A stretch of 36,217 nt of DNA from the IMG/VR virus record IMGVR_UViG_3300048922_000473, positions 1-36,217 of that record, one strand, 5' to 3'. This DNA is from a virus. Shown one piece after another: positions 1-7,922 of this stretch. The position numbers and the translations under genes are program-made. The notes beneath the pieces are model-generated. The model was not told the origin of the DNA. It searched no databases and worked only from the letters and a program-made list of their open reading frames with translations. Position 1 is the first letter of the stretch; each line of letters starts with the position of its first letter.

Positions 1-1530
1 TTATATCCCGTTACCTGGCGATATTTTTTCCGATATTGATATAACCATTTTTTTTCCCATCTCATTGACCAGATCTGAATTTTTTACTCTATCGAAAAAT
101 GCTCTTAAATGGTGTGCGAAAAGGAAGGCGGCGCTGGACGGTTTTTTATTTTTCTCAACTGCATATTTAAGAACCATATGAGGGGGTACATTCGCGTATT
201 TGCAGCACGCGAGAAGGTATTCAAATTCATCAAATGCTAAACAAAATATATTTTCTTTAGGTATGTGATAGTCGCTACTGAATTTGTCATATATTTTTTG
301 CATCTCATTTGATGCATAAGCATTAGCGAGGAAACTTCCATTTCCTAAAAAAAGATTTTTGTATGTGATGCAGAGTGCGTAAGATTCTTTTCTAAAGGCG
401 CAGATTTTTCCATCATCTAAGAAAATTTCTCTATTAACTTCATGTGCCTGCTCAATAGCTTTCAAAACAGATGTTTTAATTTTTCCTGAAATATCTTCAG
501 GGCGTAATGTAACCATCCCTTTTTCATGTATTTCCACACCTTTGGCATCAATAAATATATTTGCATCGGAATGTGGGATCAAAAAATCAACTACTTTATT
601 GTCTTTAGGTAATCGTTCTTTAAGATACTTTTCAGTGAAAAATGGAATTGTGCTCTCGTGTATGATTTTTTCTAATGAATCTTCAAATACCTTTCCAAAA
701 CTGTCCATGAACTTCTCGGCATCATTTCTTCTTAGTAAATCATATATGAATGTTTGTATGCTTGTTGAAGTGAGTTGTGTATGTATTTGAAAATAATCTG
801 AACCTTTTTTTATTAGTGGGTTTTCGAGGAAAGGACTTGATGAATAGTATTCTAGTAAAGGTTTATCATGTGTTTTTAATTTAGAAAATGATGGTAGTCT
901 TTCATACGTAATTGAAATTGCATCAAGGAATCTTTCAATGGTCTCTTTAGATATAATTGGTTGTAGTACATCGAAAGTGTTTACATTCATTTTGCGAATT
1001 GGATTGTTTGAGGTTATGTGAGTTATTAAGACGAATGACAGAACTAGGAAATCCTCAATTGAGATGTTAGTTAATGATAAGAATGAGTTTTTTATTTTAT
1101 GTTTTTCTTCAAGTGGTAAGAATAAAAAAACTTGCCTGCTGATTGAGTTTAAAGCATCAATTCTTTGATAAATCCCTTGTTGATAAATATTATTCCTTAA
1201 GAAAAAATCCAATCCATTTTTCTTTTCAAGACCAATTGGTATGATACTTAAGGTGTCATAAGCCTTTTGAAACAGAGCGATGGCTTGCATTTTATTTAGA
1301 TTTTTAAATTTTTTGTTCTTTCCAATAGCTGATGCAGACCATTTTAAACATAAATTCACGACCCATGGCATATGTCTGAGCATGTGTAAGTTATCATCGA
1401 ATTTCTGCAAGTTATATTGCATGCAAAATTCGATGAATACATCAGGATTATAACGTTGTATTTCAGAACGTATTGCATCCATTCTTAATTTAACAACAGC
1501 ATCAGATTGCACGTCAAAATCTTTAATCAA
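1..1530 (-). CDS. Cargo protein with PD-(D/E)XK-nuclease-like segment, function unknown
   Basis: I do not recognise the family. The protein has about 509 residues and is visibly AT-rich, unlike the phage backbone. Counting from an upstream ATG at 1566, the segment around residues 327-342 reads VVDFLIP, then thirteen residues later IDAKG. This matches the D...(D/E)xK pattern of PD-(D/E)XK nucleases (D327, D340, K342). An acidic helix (FEDSLEKII) lies before it, as is usual in that fold. Start choice: an AGGAGA ribosome site sits 6 nt before a TTG at 1530. The ATGs at 1566 and 1557 lack such a site and would add 12 or 9 residues. The gene follows the membrane-protein gene by about 100 nt on the same strand, and both lie downstream of int. 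A phage-defence or superinfection-exclusion role is inferred only from position, composition and the nuclease-like segment. The stop codon coincides with the window edge. Confidence 0.6.
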   Translation of the reverse strand: MIKDFDVQSDAVVKLRMDAIRSEIQRYNPDVFIEFCMQYNLQKFDDNLHMLRHMPWVVNLCLKWSASAIGKNKKFKNLNKMQAIALFQKAYDTLSIIPIGLEKKNGLDFFLRNNIYQQGIYQRIDALNSISRQVFLFLPLEEKHKIKNSFLSLTNISIEDFLVLSFVLITHITSNNPIRKMNVNTFDVLQPIISKETIERFLDAISITYERLPSFSKLKTHDKPLLEYYSSSPFLENPLIKKGSDYFQIHTQLTSTSIQTFIYDLLRRNDAEKFMDSFGKVFEDSLEKIIHESTIPFFTEKYLKERLPKDNKVVDFLIPHSDANIFIDAKGVEIHEKGMVTLRPEDISGKIKTSVLKAIEQAHEVNREIFLDDGKICAFRKESYALCITYKNLFLGNGSFLANAYASNEMQKIYDKFSSDYHIPKENIFCLAFDEFEYLLACCKYANVPPHMVLKYAVEKNKKPSSAAFLFAHHLRAFFDRVKNSDLVNEMGKKMVISISEKISPGNGI

Positions 1531-1626
1531 AATATGTCTCCTATATAAATGATGCATACTTATCAAATATGTTTACTGATAATGTTTTGTGCGTGTTCTA
1601 CATTGTTTACTTACATAAGGTCATCG

Positions 1627-2649
1627 CTATTCATTTAACTTATTGTTTATAGGTAGTATATTTTTGAAAATCAAATTATCTGGATCATATGCATAATTGG
1701 CTAAAAAGTCCATACTGTTTATATTACCTTGAAAAATAATTGGATTCTGATCAATTAGCATGTAAAGAGATATTAAAATGTCTCTTAGTCCTCGTAGCAT
1801 TTCTTTAATTTCTTTTTCATCAGAAAACGATGTTTCAATTCCTAAATTTGTGATGGGATTGAAAATATCGAAATTATTTACATCACGCTCATAGTTCACA
1901 CCTAATTCTCTGCATAAAAACACTATAAGCGCCTCAAGGTTTTCTAAATTCGATATGCAATCAAGATTTCGGTGAAGTTCATTGTTTTTTATTAATGTAT
2001 TGCCAATGTTATGATATGTGTTTTCTAATAGCTTTAGAAATTCTTTATCAACCTCATTACTATATCCATTAGAGATAGAAGATTTTTTAAATAATTTTTT
2101 ATATAATGAATAGGTATGATCTACCGAAAGTTTTAAAGTGCCTTTTTCGAAGGAAGTATTGTCTCGTCGTGAAAGTGTAAATGATGGTAATGTTTTGAAC
2201 ATGTCTGAAAAATTTTTAAGATGTGCATAGTATGCATCACTCCGATTTTTCTCAGTTACTAGATCGATTTGTTGTTGTGTTTTACGGATTTGATTCTCTG
2301 TTTGAATTGTTCTGTGTATGTTCGCAACGATAGCAACGAATGGTATAGAAAGAGAAAGAAGGGCGATCGATAATTTGCTTATTTCGATGAAGTTACTAAA
2401 TCCTACTGCATCGAATCGAGGATAGTGTCCGATCCATGAGAATATACCAAAATACAATGCTGATACAATCGGAATTCTTATTGATTGTTTAAAAAGATTT
2501 TGCTTTGTCAGCCTTTCTTCAGTCATTTCGAAATAATTATTGTTTTTGTTTTTTTTGTATTCAGTGAAAAGGTAAATGCAATATATTGCTATAAATAAGA
2601 AAGAAGTTTCTGGCTTTTTGACAAAATTAATAATTGATTCTTGAATCAT
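1627..2649 (-). CDS. Cargo membrane protein with three predicted TM helices
   Basis: Unrecognised 340-residue protein. Three hydrophobic segments are visible at about residues 16-29, 59-74 and 90-109. A short coiled-coil-like stretch rich in Q, E and K follows at about 113-137, then a long polar C-terminal domain. Its N-terminal helices plus cytoplasmic domain resemble the layout of several abortive-infection effectors, but that is a resemblance in layout only. The ATG at 2649 overlaps the integrase TGA as ATGA, so translation is probably coupled to int. An alternative ATG at 2661 would lie inside int. The reading frame continues open to 2838 within int, which is not used as coding here. The gene is AT-rich, and with the next gene it forms a cargo block on the attL side of int. 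Confidence 0.65.
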   Translation of the reverse strand: MIQESIINFVKKPETSFLFIAIYCIYLFTEYKKNKNNNYFEMTEERLTKQNLFKQSIRIPIVSALYFGIFSWIGHYPRFDAVGFSNFIEISKLSIALLSLSIPFVAIVANIHRTIQTENQIRKTQQQIDLVTEKNRSDAYYAHLKNFSDMFKTLPSFTLSRRDNTSFEKGTLKLSVDHTYSLYKKLFKKSSISNGYSNEVDKEFLKLLENTYHNIGNTLIKNNELHRNLDCISNLENLEALIVFLCRELGVNYERDVNNFDIFNPITNLGIETSFSDEKEIKEMLRGLRDILISLYMLIDQNPIIFQGNINSMDFLANYAYDPDNLIFKNILPINNKLNE

Positions 2650-3674
2650 AGTGAAGTCCATTTTAAACCATGTAAAGGATTTTTTGTTACAGCATCTTCT
2701 AAATGATCTGGTGCAAAGTGTGCATAGATCATCGTCATTTTTATATCGGCATGGCCTAGAATATCGCGCAGTACCAGTATGTTTCCGCCATTCATCATAA
2801 AGTGACTGGCGAATGTATGGCGCAGCACATGGGTGCACTGGCCTTCAGGCAAGTCGATACCGGCTCGTTTTACTGCACGTTCAAAAGCTTTTCTGCATGG
2901 CGTAAATAGCTTCCCTCTATTTTTGGGGAGTTCGTCATAAAGCTCCTGAGAAATCGGAACAGTTCGATTTTTCTTGCCTTTAGTTTTGGTATATGTGATC
3001 CGATATTTAGATAATTGATGGCCTTGCAGATTTTCGGCTTCACTCCACCGCGCGCCGGTGGCAAGGCATACCTTTGCGATCATCAATAGGCTGGTGCTTT
3101 GAGAAACAGCACAGGCATCAAGCAGGCGTTTAATTTCGTCCGAGGCCAGGAATGCCAACTCCCCCTCTGCTATTTTGAATGTTGGTAGCCCGGCGAGCGG
3201 ATTAGGCGCTGACCAGTGGCCCAACTTTATCAGGGTGCCGAAAACGGACGATAAATTACGCTGCTCCAGATTTACCGTGCGGGGCTTTACTGGCGACATT
3301 AGCGTGCCGTCTTCGTTACGAACTTCACCTTTTAATCGTGCTTCGCGATATTTTGTAAAGTCACCGGCGGTTAACTCAGAGGCGATGGGATCGCCCAGGC
3401 CATTGCAGATAATATTCAGTTTCGCCATTAGGCGTTTGGGGTCCGCGAGAGTCTGACCATAAAGGGAGTGCCACTGCTCAATCAATTCTGACAAACGCCG
3501 CCGATCTTCCTTTTCACCCAGCCACGGCTTTTTGTTCACTTCATCCATGGTGAAGTTTTCAAATGCTACAGCCTCGCCCTTTGTAGTAAATTGCTTGCGC
3601 ACGCGCTTGCCGTCTCGCCCGTTAGGGTAACACTCGCACAACCATTTTCCGTTCGGCTGTTTTCTGATAGTCAT
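2646..3674 (-). CDS. int: P2-type tyrosine recombinase (integrase)
   Basis: Site-specific recombinase that integrates the phage genome at attB and, with Cox/Apl, excises it. It has 342 residues, the usual P2/186 integrase length. The catalytic set is visible: R209 in TGARWSE, H282 and R285 in HVLRH, H308 in LGHAD, and the nucleophile Y317 in IYAHF. The N-terminal part (residues about 1-60) carries the arm-binding domain, beginning MTIRKQPNGKW. It lies directly downstream of cI (1-nt gap) and is transcribed leftward with it, as in phage 186. Its stop codon overlaps the ATG of a membrane-protein cargo gene. In P2 the attachment site follows int, so here attL must lie beyond the cargo genes, off the left edge. 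Confidence 0.95.
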   Translation of the reverse strand: MTIRKQPNGKWLCECYPNGRDGKRVRKQFTTKGEAVAFENFTMDEVNKKPWLGEKEDRRRLSELIEQWHSLYGQTLADPKRLMAKLNIICNGLGDPIASELTAGDFTKYREARLKGEVRNEDGTLMSPVKPRTVNLEQRNLSSVFGTLIKLGHWSAPNPLAGLPTFKIAEGELAFLASDEIKRLLDACAVSQSTSLLMIAKVCLATGARWSEAENLQGHQLSKYRITYTKTKGKKNRTVPISQELYDELPKNRGKLFTPCRKAFERAVKRAGIDLPEGQCTHVLRHTFASHFMMNGGNILVLRDILGHADIKMTMIYAHFAPDHLEDAVTKNPLHGLKWTSL

Positions 3675-3675
3675 A

Positions 3676-4308
3676 TCAGAGGCTCTTAATGATTTTCAAT
3701 ACACGGCCAACAACCTCAATATCATCCAAGTTGCACTCAAACGAAGAGTCATCTTGATGCACCACCAATCGGTTTCCTGGAAGGCGAGTTAGCTTAACAA
3801 TGCTTTTTATCCCGTCGATATTAACCAACCACATCCCATTCACTGGTGGTGTCTGCTTACGGTCAACTAAATATGAATCGCTAGCGGTATTTACTAGAAG
3901 CAGCTCGCATGAGTCAGATGGAAGCAGGCTGCTATCAATGATGGCCTTCCCAGCTTCAACCAGTGAACCTCCCATGAGATTAACCTTGTCGATCTCGGGC
4001 GATACAAGTTCAGAAAGAGGTTTTACCTTGCCAGAGTTCACGAAATTAATACTTTTTTTATCATCAATTTTTGTTCCGGGTTCACCTTGACCAGTGGTAA
4101 GCCAGAGTAAAGAAACGCCCGTTTCAAGAGCACATTGGATCACCCATTCTGCAGGAAAACTGTCTCTTAAGTATCTGTTAGCCATAGTGCTTTTAGATGC
4201 GCCTAGGTGATCGCATAGCTGCTGCCTGGACTTAAAATCATAGGCAGCCATTAACCTATGGATAGCCTCTCTACCCCCTGTATTCTCGCCAGCTTTCACC
4301 TGTATCAT
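3676..4308 (-). CDS. cI: 186-type CI repressor
   Basis: Maintains lysogeny by repressing the rightward early promoter. It has 210 residues. Residues about 10-65 form the helix-turn-helix domain of the bacteriophage CI repressor family (SRQQLCDHLGASKSTMANRY, then a conserved W-L-L-T-G-Q-G end). The C-terminal half (about 120-205) has the SH3-like oligomerisation fold, with the segments SDSYLVD and VKLTRLPGN. 186 CI is about the same size and is relieved by an antirepressor and not by RecA cleavage; this is family knowledge. The gene is divergent from the apl/cII operon across a 119-bp control region and sits 1 nt upstream of int. Confidence 0.92.
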   Translation of the reverse strand: MIQVKAGENTGGREAIHRLMAAYDFKSRQQLCDHLGASKSTMANRYLRDSFPAEWVIQCALETGVSLLWLTTGQGEPGTKIDDKKSINFVNSGKVKPLSELVSPEIDKVNLMGGSLVEAGKAIIDSSLLPSDSCELLLVNTASDSYLVDRKQTPPVNGMWLVNIDGIKSIVKLTRLPGNRLVVHQDDSSFECNLDDIEVVGRVLKIIKSL

Positions 4309-4320
4309 TTCTTAACCCTA

Positions 4321-4349
4321 TTGACGTATCAAATATTGGATCGTAGTAT
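4321..4349 (+). promoter_or_regulatory. Rightward early promoter pR
   Basis: A -35 box TTGACG (4321-4326) and a -10 box TAGTAT (4344-4349) are separated by 17 bp. They point at apl/cII, with the start of transcription expected near 4356. The first operator-like repeat fills the spacer, so a bound repressor would block RNA polymerase. Confidence 0.75.
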
Positions 4350-4372
4350 CTCGATTGTTCAATTATTGAATC
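4329..4372. promoter_or_regulatory. Paired CI operator-like repeats 30 bp apart
   Basis: TCAAATATTGGATC (4329-4342) and TCAATTATTGAATC (4359-4372) agree at 12 of 14 positions and start exactly 30 bp apart, about three helical turns. The second contains the dyad TTCAAT-TA-TTGAA. They lie between the divergent cI and apl genes, the first inside the pR spacer. The second overlaps a weak possible leftward promoter on the minus strand. Binding by CI is inferred from position. Confidence 0.65.
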
Positions 4373-4427
4373 ATGTAAAACAAGATAAAACGACATAAAC
4401 CAAACCTTAACTGAGAGATACTGCACT

Positions 4428-4670
4428 ATGAGCACTGATATTTCAATTCGTGTACCAAAAGAGATGGCTACGCCTGCGGAATTCGCCGAATGGGAAGGCA
4501 TTTCACGCGGATCTGTGTATCAAAAAATCCACCATGGACAGTTGGCTAAGTACATGGTTAAAAAAGATAAAAACAAAGGCCGTGTAAGCCTGCGTTATCT
4601 GATGTACAAAACCGATCAGGTTCGCGAGTCCCTTGGTCATTCCAACTTCCGCGTTGTTGTTGGTCAGTAA
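4428..4670 (+). CDS. apl: Apl/Cox-like excisionase and regulator
   Basis: An 80-residue DNA-binding protein. Residues about 13-35 (ATPAEFAEWEGISRGSVYQK) form a winged helix-turn-helix typical of Cox/excisionase proteins; a basic wing with KKDKNKGRV follows. It is the first gene of the rightward operon, directly opposite cI, where 186 has apl and P2 has cox. Those proteins repress early transcription and direct Int toward excision. I assign the role from position and this helix-turn-helix; the sequence itself is not close to any one member that I can recall. Confidence 0.75.
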   Translation: MSTDISIRVPKEMATPAEFAEWEGISRGSVYQKIHHGQLAKYMVKKDKNKGRVSLRYLMYKTDQVRESLGHSNFRVVVGQ

Positions 4671-4702
4671 GTTCAATTATGAGAACTTTCTAAGAGGCTC
4701 AC

Positions 4703-5212
4703 ATGTTTGATTATAAGATTTCCAAACATCCACACTTTGAAGAGGCCTGTCGGGCTTTCGCACTGCGTCACAACATGGCGAAGCTGGCAGAACGCGCGGG
4801 AATGAATGTCCAGACTCTGCGCAATAAGCTGAACCCGGACCAGCCGCATCAACTCACGGCGCCGGAAATTTGGCTGCTGACGGATATCACCGAGGACTCC
4901 ACGCTGGTTGATGGGTTTCTGGCGCAAATCCATTGCTTGCCATGCGTGCCGCTGAACGAAGTTGCCAGCGAGAAAATGCCTCATTACGTGTTGAATGCTA
5001 CCGCAGAGATTGGTCGTGTTGCAGCAAGCGCTGTTTCTGGCGAACACCAGACAACAACGGAACGTCGGCAGGTTATCGAAAGCATCAATTCTGTCACTCG
5101 CTTAATGGCACTTACAGCTGTTTCCATGCATGCGCGCCTGCAGTACAACCCGGCAATGGCAAGTGCTGTTGATACAGTGACGGGCCTCAGCGCGTCTTTT
5201 GGTCTGATCTGA
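4703..5212 (+). CDS. cII: 186-type CII regulatory protein
   Basis: A 169-residue protein, the same length as 186 CII, which activates the establishment promoter for cI and favours lysogeny. The N-terminal half carries a helix-turn-helix (MAKLAERAGMNVQTLRNKLN, about residues 25-45). The rest is the conserved phage regulatory CII domain with the TEDSTLVDGFLAQ and SVTRLMAL segments. The ATG at 4703 is preceded by AGAGG. It follows apl by 32 nt and is followed immediately by fil. Confidence 0.93.
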   Translation: MFDYKISKHPHFEEACRAFALRHNMAKLAERAGMNVQTLRNKLNPDQPHQLTAPEIWLLTDITEDSTLVDGFLAQIHCLPCVPLNEVASEKMPHYVLNATAEIGRVAASAVSGEHQTTTERRQVIESINSVTRLMALTAVSMHARLQYNPAMASAVDTVTGLSASFGLI

Positions 5213-5219
5213 GGTGCTC

Positions 5220-5420
5220 ATGCTTAATAAAGAACCCTCATTCGCATCGCTTTTGGTTAAACAAAGCCAGGGTATGCACTGCGGCCATGGCTGGATTATC
5301 GGGAAAGATGGCAAGCGCTGGCACCCGTCCCGCTCTCAGGAAGAACTACTGGCAGGGATGACCACTACCAAACAGGTGAAACCATGGCTATTGAAGGTAC
5401 TTCTGCGACTGTTCCACTAA
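5220..5420 (+). CDS. fil: Fil-like filamentation protein
   Basis: A 66-residue protein of the phage filamentation (Fil) family, recognised from MLNKEPSFASLLVKQS and the HGWIIGKDGKRWHP segment. In 186, Fil blocks host cell division after induction and causes filamentation (established for 186). The start chosen is the ATG at 5220 with GAGG five nt upstream, which overlaps the cII stop. A GTG at 5214 in the same frame is less likely. The 3' end overlaps the next gene by 37 nt. Confidence 0.8.
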   Translation: MLNKEPSFASLLVKQSQGMHCGHGWIIGKDGKRWHPSRSQEELLAGMTTTKQVKPWLLKVLLRLFH

Positions 5421-5725
5421 GCCCGGGTCAACGGCTTGAAGGACTGAACCATATAGCTGAATTAAGGGCGAGTGTGTTTGGTCTGAATATTGAGCCAGAG
5501 CTTGAAAGGTTCATTAAAGATATGCGCGACCGTCGCGATATAAACCATAAACAAAATGAGCGTGCACTGGCTGCCATATTCTTTATGGCAAAAATTCCGG
5601 CAGAACGTCACGGCATCAATATTAGTGATCTGACTACTGACGAAAAGCGGGAACTGGTTAAAGCAATGAATCATTTTCGTGCAGTGGTGAGCTTATTTCC
5701 CAAACGGCTAACCATGCCGAACTAA
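5384..5725 (+). CDS. DUF5347-type phage protein
   Basis: A 113-residue, mostly helical and soluble protein of unknown function that matches my recollection of the DUF5347 family of P2-like phages (LNHIAELRASVFG near residue 22, then a charged DMRDRRDIN stretch). It overlaps fil by 37 nt in another frame, and the start at 5384 has a CAGGTGAAA ribosome site. Its place in the cII-A operon suggests early expression. No catalytic motif is visible. Confidence 0.75.
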   Translation: MAIEGTSATVPLSPGQRLEGLNHIAELRASVFGLNIEPELERFIKDMRDRRDINHKQNERALAAIFFMAKIPAERHGINISDLTTDEKRELVKAMNHFRAVVSLFPKRLTMPN

Positions 5726-5792
5726 CCCACAACAGAAATTAATGGCGTAAACCCGCCGGGCATTCTTTTGCCCAAATTTAGGAGAGAGAACA

Positions 5793-6020
5793 ATGCAGAA
5801 AGAATTACGAAAAATGTTTGTAGCCGAAACCGATTCGCTTATGGCGGTGATCGATATTGCCAAACGTGAGGAGCGCAAAGGCCGCGCGCTCGCAGTTTCA
5901 ATCCGCCTTGAGGCGCTGGCAACCCACATCACCAACAAAGGGTTAAACGGTGTTGAAGCAGCTGAACTACTGCGCTGCGAAGCAACCCGCTACGAAAACG
6001 AATCTCAGGAGCTCCACTAA
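5793..6020 (+). CDS. DUF2732-type phage protein
   Basis: A 75-residue helical protein matching the DUF2732 family of P2-like early regions. The signature is a basic VIDIAKREERKGRA segment followed by LEALATHI and a C-terminal LLRCEATRYENE. A strong TAGGAGAGAG ribosome site precedes the ATG. Its stop overlaps the next start by one base (TAATG). Function is unknown. Confidence 0.8.
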   Translation: MQKELRKMFVAETDSLMAVIDIAKREERKGRALAVSIRLEALATHITNKGLNGVEAAELLRCEATRYENESQELH

Positions 6021-6247
6021 TGGCTGACTCTATGGACCTCGTACAACAGCGCGTTGAAGAGGAACGCCAGCGCCACATCCACACAGCCCGCAACAGAGCG
6101 CCGGGCGTTTCCCGTGTGCTTTGCATCGAATGCGATGCGCCGATCCCTCCAGCTCGCCGCCGCGTTATTCCGGGCGTGCAGTGCTGTGTGACCTGTCAGG
6201 AAATCGCAGAGCTTAAAGGCAAGCACTACAACGGAGGCGTTGTATGA
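6020..6247 (+). CDS. TraR/DksA-type C4 zinc-finger protein
   Basis: A 75-residue protein with four zinc-binding cysteines, C35-x2-C38 and C56-x2-C59, and an N-terminal helical coil, as in small DksA/TraR-like phage proteins. TraR-type proteins bind the secondary channel of RNA polymerase and mimic DksA/ppGpp. Whether this one does so is inferred from the family. The long DksA coil is lacking; the N-terminus (about 30 residues) is TraR-sized. It is coupled to the upstream gene (1-bp overlap) and to dam (4-bp ATGA overlap). Confidence 0.88.
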   Translation: MADSMDLVQQRVEEERQRHIHTARNRAPGVSRVLCIECDAPIPPARRRVIPGVQCCVTCQEIAELKGKHYNGGVV

Positions 6248-7095
6248 GCACTATCCTGAAATGGGCGGGAAACAAAACCGCCATCATGTCCGAACTCAAA
6301 AAGCACCTCCCAGATGGCCCTCGACTGGTTGAACCTTTCGCAGGTTCCTGCGCTGTGATGATGGCAACAGACTATCCTTATTATCTTGTTGCGGATATTA
6401 ACCCTGACCTTATAAATCTTTATCAGGTAATTAAAGAAGACGTTAACAGCTTTATTCATTTGGTAGAGCGTATTTTCTCCAAGTTCACTACGGAAGAAGA
6501 TTATTATAAATGCCGCCAGTTTTTTAACACTGTACCCCTGGAGCCAATAGAAAAGGCAGCTTATTTCCTTTTCCTTAATCGTCATTGTTATCGCGGTTTG
6601 TGCCGTTATAACCAGCGCGGTCTTTTCAATGTTCCATATGGTAATTACAAAAAGCCTTATCTGCCTGTCGATGAAATACGTGCATTTGCTGAAAAGGCTG
6701 TGCGCGCGACGTTCATCTGCGCCAGTTATGACGAAACGCTGGCAATGCTGCAGGCGGGTGATGTTGTCTACTGCGATCCGCCTTATGACGGTACTTTTAG
6801 CGGTTATCACACTGCCGGGTTCTCTGATGATGACCAGTATGATTTGGCATCTATTCTGGTGCGCCGGTCATCAGAAGGCCATCCGATCATCGTGTCCAAT
6901 AGCGACACCCGCCTGATTCGTTCGTTTTATCGAAAATTCACCCTTCACCGCATCAGCACAAAACGCAGCATTGGCGTTGCCGCGGGCGAAGGGAAAAAAG
7001 CTGACGAGCTCATTGCGGTTCTTAAACCAAAGATGTGCGTAAGCGTCGATCTAGGTGGCCCTGATTGCTCTGTTGTATGGAAGGTGCCTGCGTGA
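6244..7095 (+). CDS. dam: DNA adenine methyltransferase (Dam)
   Basis: A 283-residue D12-class N6-adenine methyltransferase that probably methylates GATC. Visible motifs: KWAGNK near the N-terminus (AdoMet binding), EPFAGSCAV (motif I), and the catalytic DPPY at residues 178-181. The middle holds the NQRGLFNVPYGNY block typical of Dam and T4-Dam-like enzymes. Length is close to E. coli Dam (278). 186-type phages often carry dam in this early operon. It may protect the genome from restriction or tune replication and packaging. The gene overlaps its upstream neighbour by 4 bp and the next gene by GTGA. Confidence 0.95.
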   Translation: MSTILKWAGNKTAIMSELKKHLPDGPRLVEPFAGSCAVMMATDYPYYLVADINPDLINLYQVIKEDVNSFIHLVERIFSKFTTEEDYYKCRQFFNTVPLEPIEKAAYFLFLNRHCYRGLCRYNQRGLFNVPYGNYKKPYLPVDEIRAFAEKAVRATFICASYDETLAMLQAGDVVYCDPPYDGTFSGYHTAGFSDDDQYDLASILVRRSSEGHPIIVSNSDTRLIRSFYRKFTLHRISTKRSIGVAAGEGKKADELIAVLKPKMCVSVDLGGPDCSVVWKVPA

Positions 7096-7922
7096 AAGGG
7101 GCGCAGCTCGGGGCCCATCATTTTCACGGGACGCCTGTTTGGGGGAGTGCCGGTGATGTTCATCGCATTGCGGTGAGCGGAGCCGGTGCTTTCGTTTCAT
7201 ATGTGCGCCCGGACCAGATTGCAGCATCTCTCAATTTTGCCGCCGCAGTGGGTATTGATAACGGAGCATTTTCAGCATGGATGCGGGGCCTGGTTATTAA
7301 CTGGTGCGAATTCTATGAGTGGCTGCTTGGCTATTACCACCATCCTAAAGTGGCTTTTTTCGTGATCCCTGACGTTGTGGAGGGGGGAGAAAGTGATAAC
7401 GATGCACTGATTCGTCAGGTTCCTCGCATGTTTCGGGATAAGGCGGCTCCTGTCTGGCACCTGCACGAATCTATAGATCGTCTGGTTGAGCTTTGCCGCG
7501 AATGGCCCCGGGTTTGTTTTGGGTCATCTGGAGAATATGCGGTTATCAGGACAGAGCGCTGGCATCGTCGTATGCAGGAGGCTTTCGAAACTATTTACTG
7601 CAAATATACCTTTCAAACCAGAGTTCATGGCCTGCGTATGCTGGATGGGCGTGTGATGGGCAATTATCCACTCGCCACCGCTGACAGCACGAATCTGGCC
7701 TGCAATGTTCCTAAATTCAACTCTAAATATCCTGAACTAACCAGGGCTATCCGCGAGGCTGAGTATTCACGCGGTCTTAGCGAAAAAGAGCTCAAAGCCG
7801 TAATTTTGAAAAACCGTTGCGCCATTCTTAAAGGCGCTATCGAGGCAGTGCGGCCGCCCTCTATCTCTGAATGGTCCTCAAAAGGGTTGCAGCCTTTCCA
7901 GCTTGAACTGGAGATCGCATGA
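7092..7922 (+). CDS. TGT/DpdA-like TIM-barrel protein (putative)
   Basis: A 276-residue protein without a firm name. It has a series of short strand-end motifs, in order: [36 protein letters not shown] and VHGLRM. These resemble phage members of the tRNA-guanine transglycosylase superfamily (DpdA-like), in which D-[NS]-G-A-F carries the active-site aspartate and a second Asp lies in P-D. DpdA inserts 7-deazaguanines into DNA. No zinc site is visible. The assignment is inference. The GTG at 7092 was chosen because it overlaps the dam stop as GTGA and has GGAAGG seven nt upstream. ATG 7077 and TTG 7065 are alternatives. Its stop overlaps the start of A, so it is coupled on both sides, between dam and the replication gene. 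Confidence 0.45.
   Translation: MKGAQLGAHHFHGTPVWGSAGDVHRIAVSGAGAFVSYVRPDQIAASLNFAAAVGIDNGAFSAWMRGLVINWCEFYEWLLGYYHHPKVAFFVIPDVVEGGESDNDALIRQVPRMFRDKAAPVWHLHESIDRLVELCREWPRVCFGSSGEYAVIRTERWHRRMQEAFETIYCKYTFQTRVHGLRMLDGRVMGNYPLATADSTNLACNVPKFNSKYPELTRAIREAEYSRGLSEKELKAVILKNRCAILKGAIEAVRPPSISEWSSKGLQPFQLELEIA

Noticed and set aside
2650-2838. Upstream extension of the membrane-protein frame into int
   Set aside because: Overlaps int in another frame with Cys/Arg-rich sequence; the ATGA overlap at the int stop is the better start.
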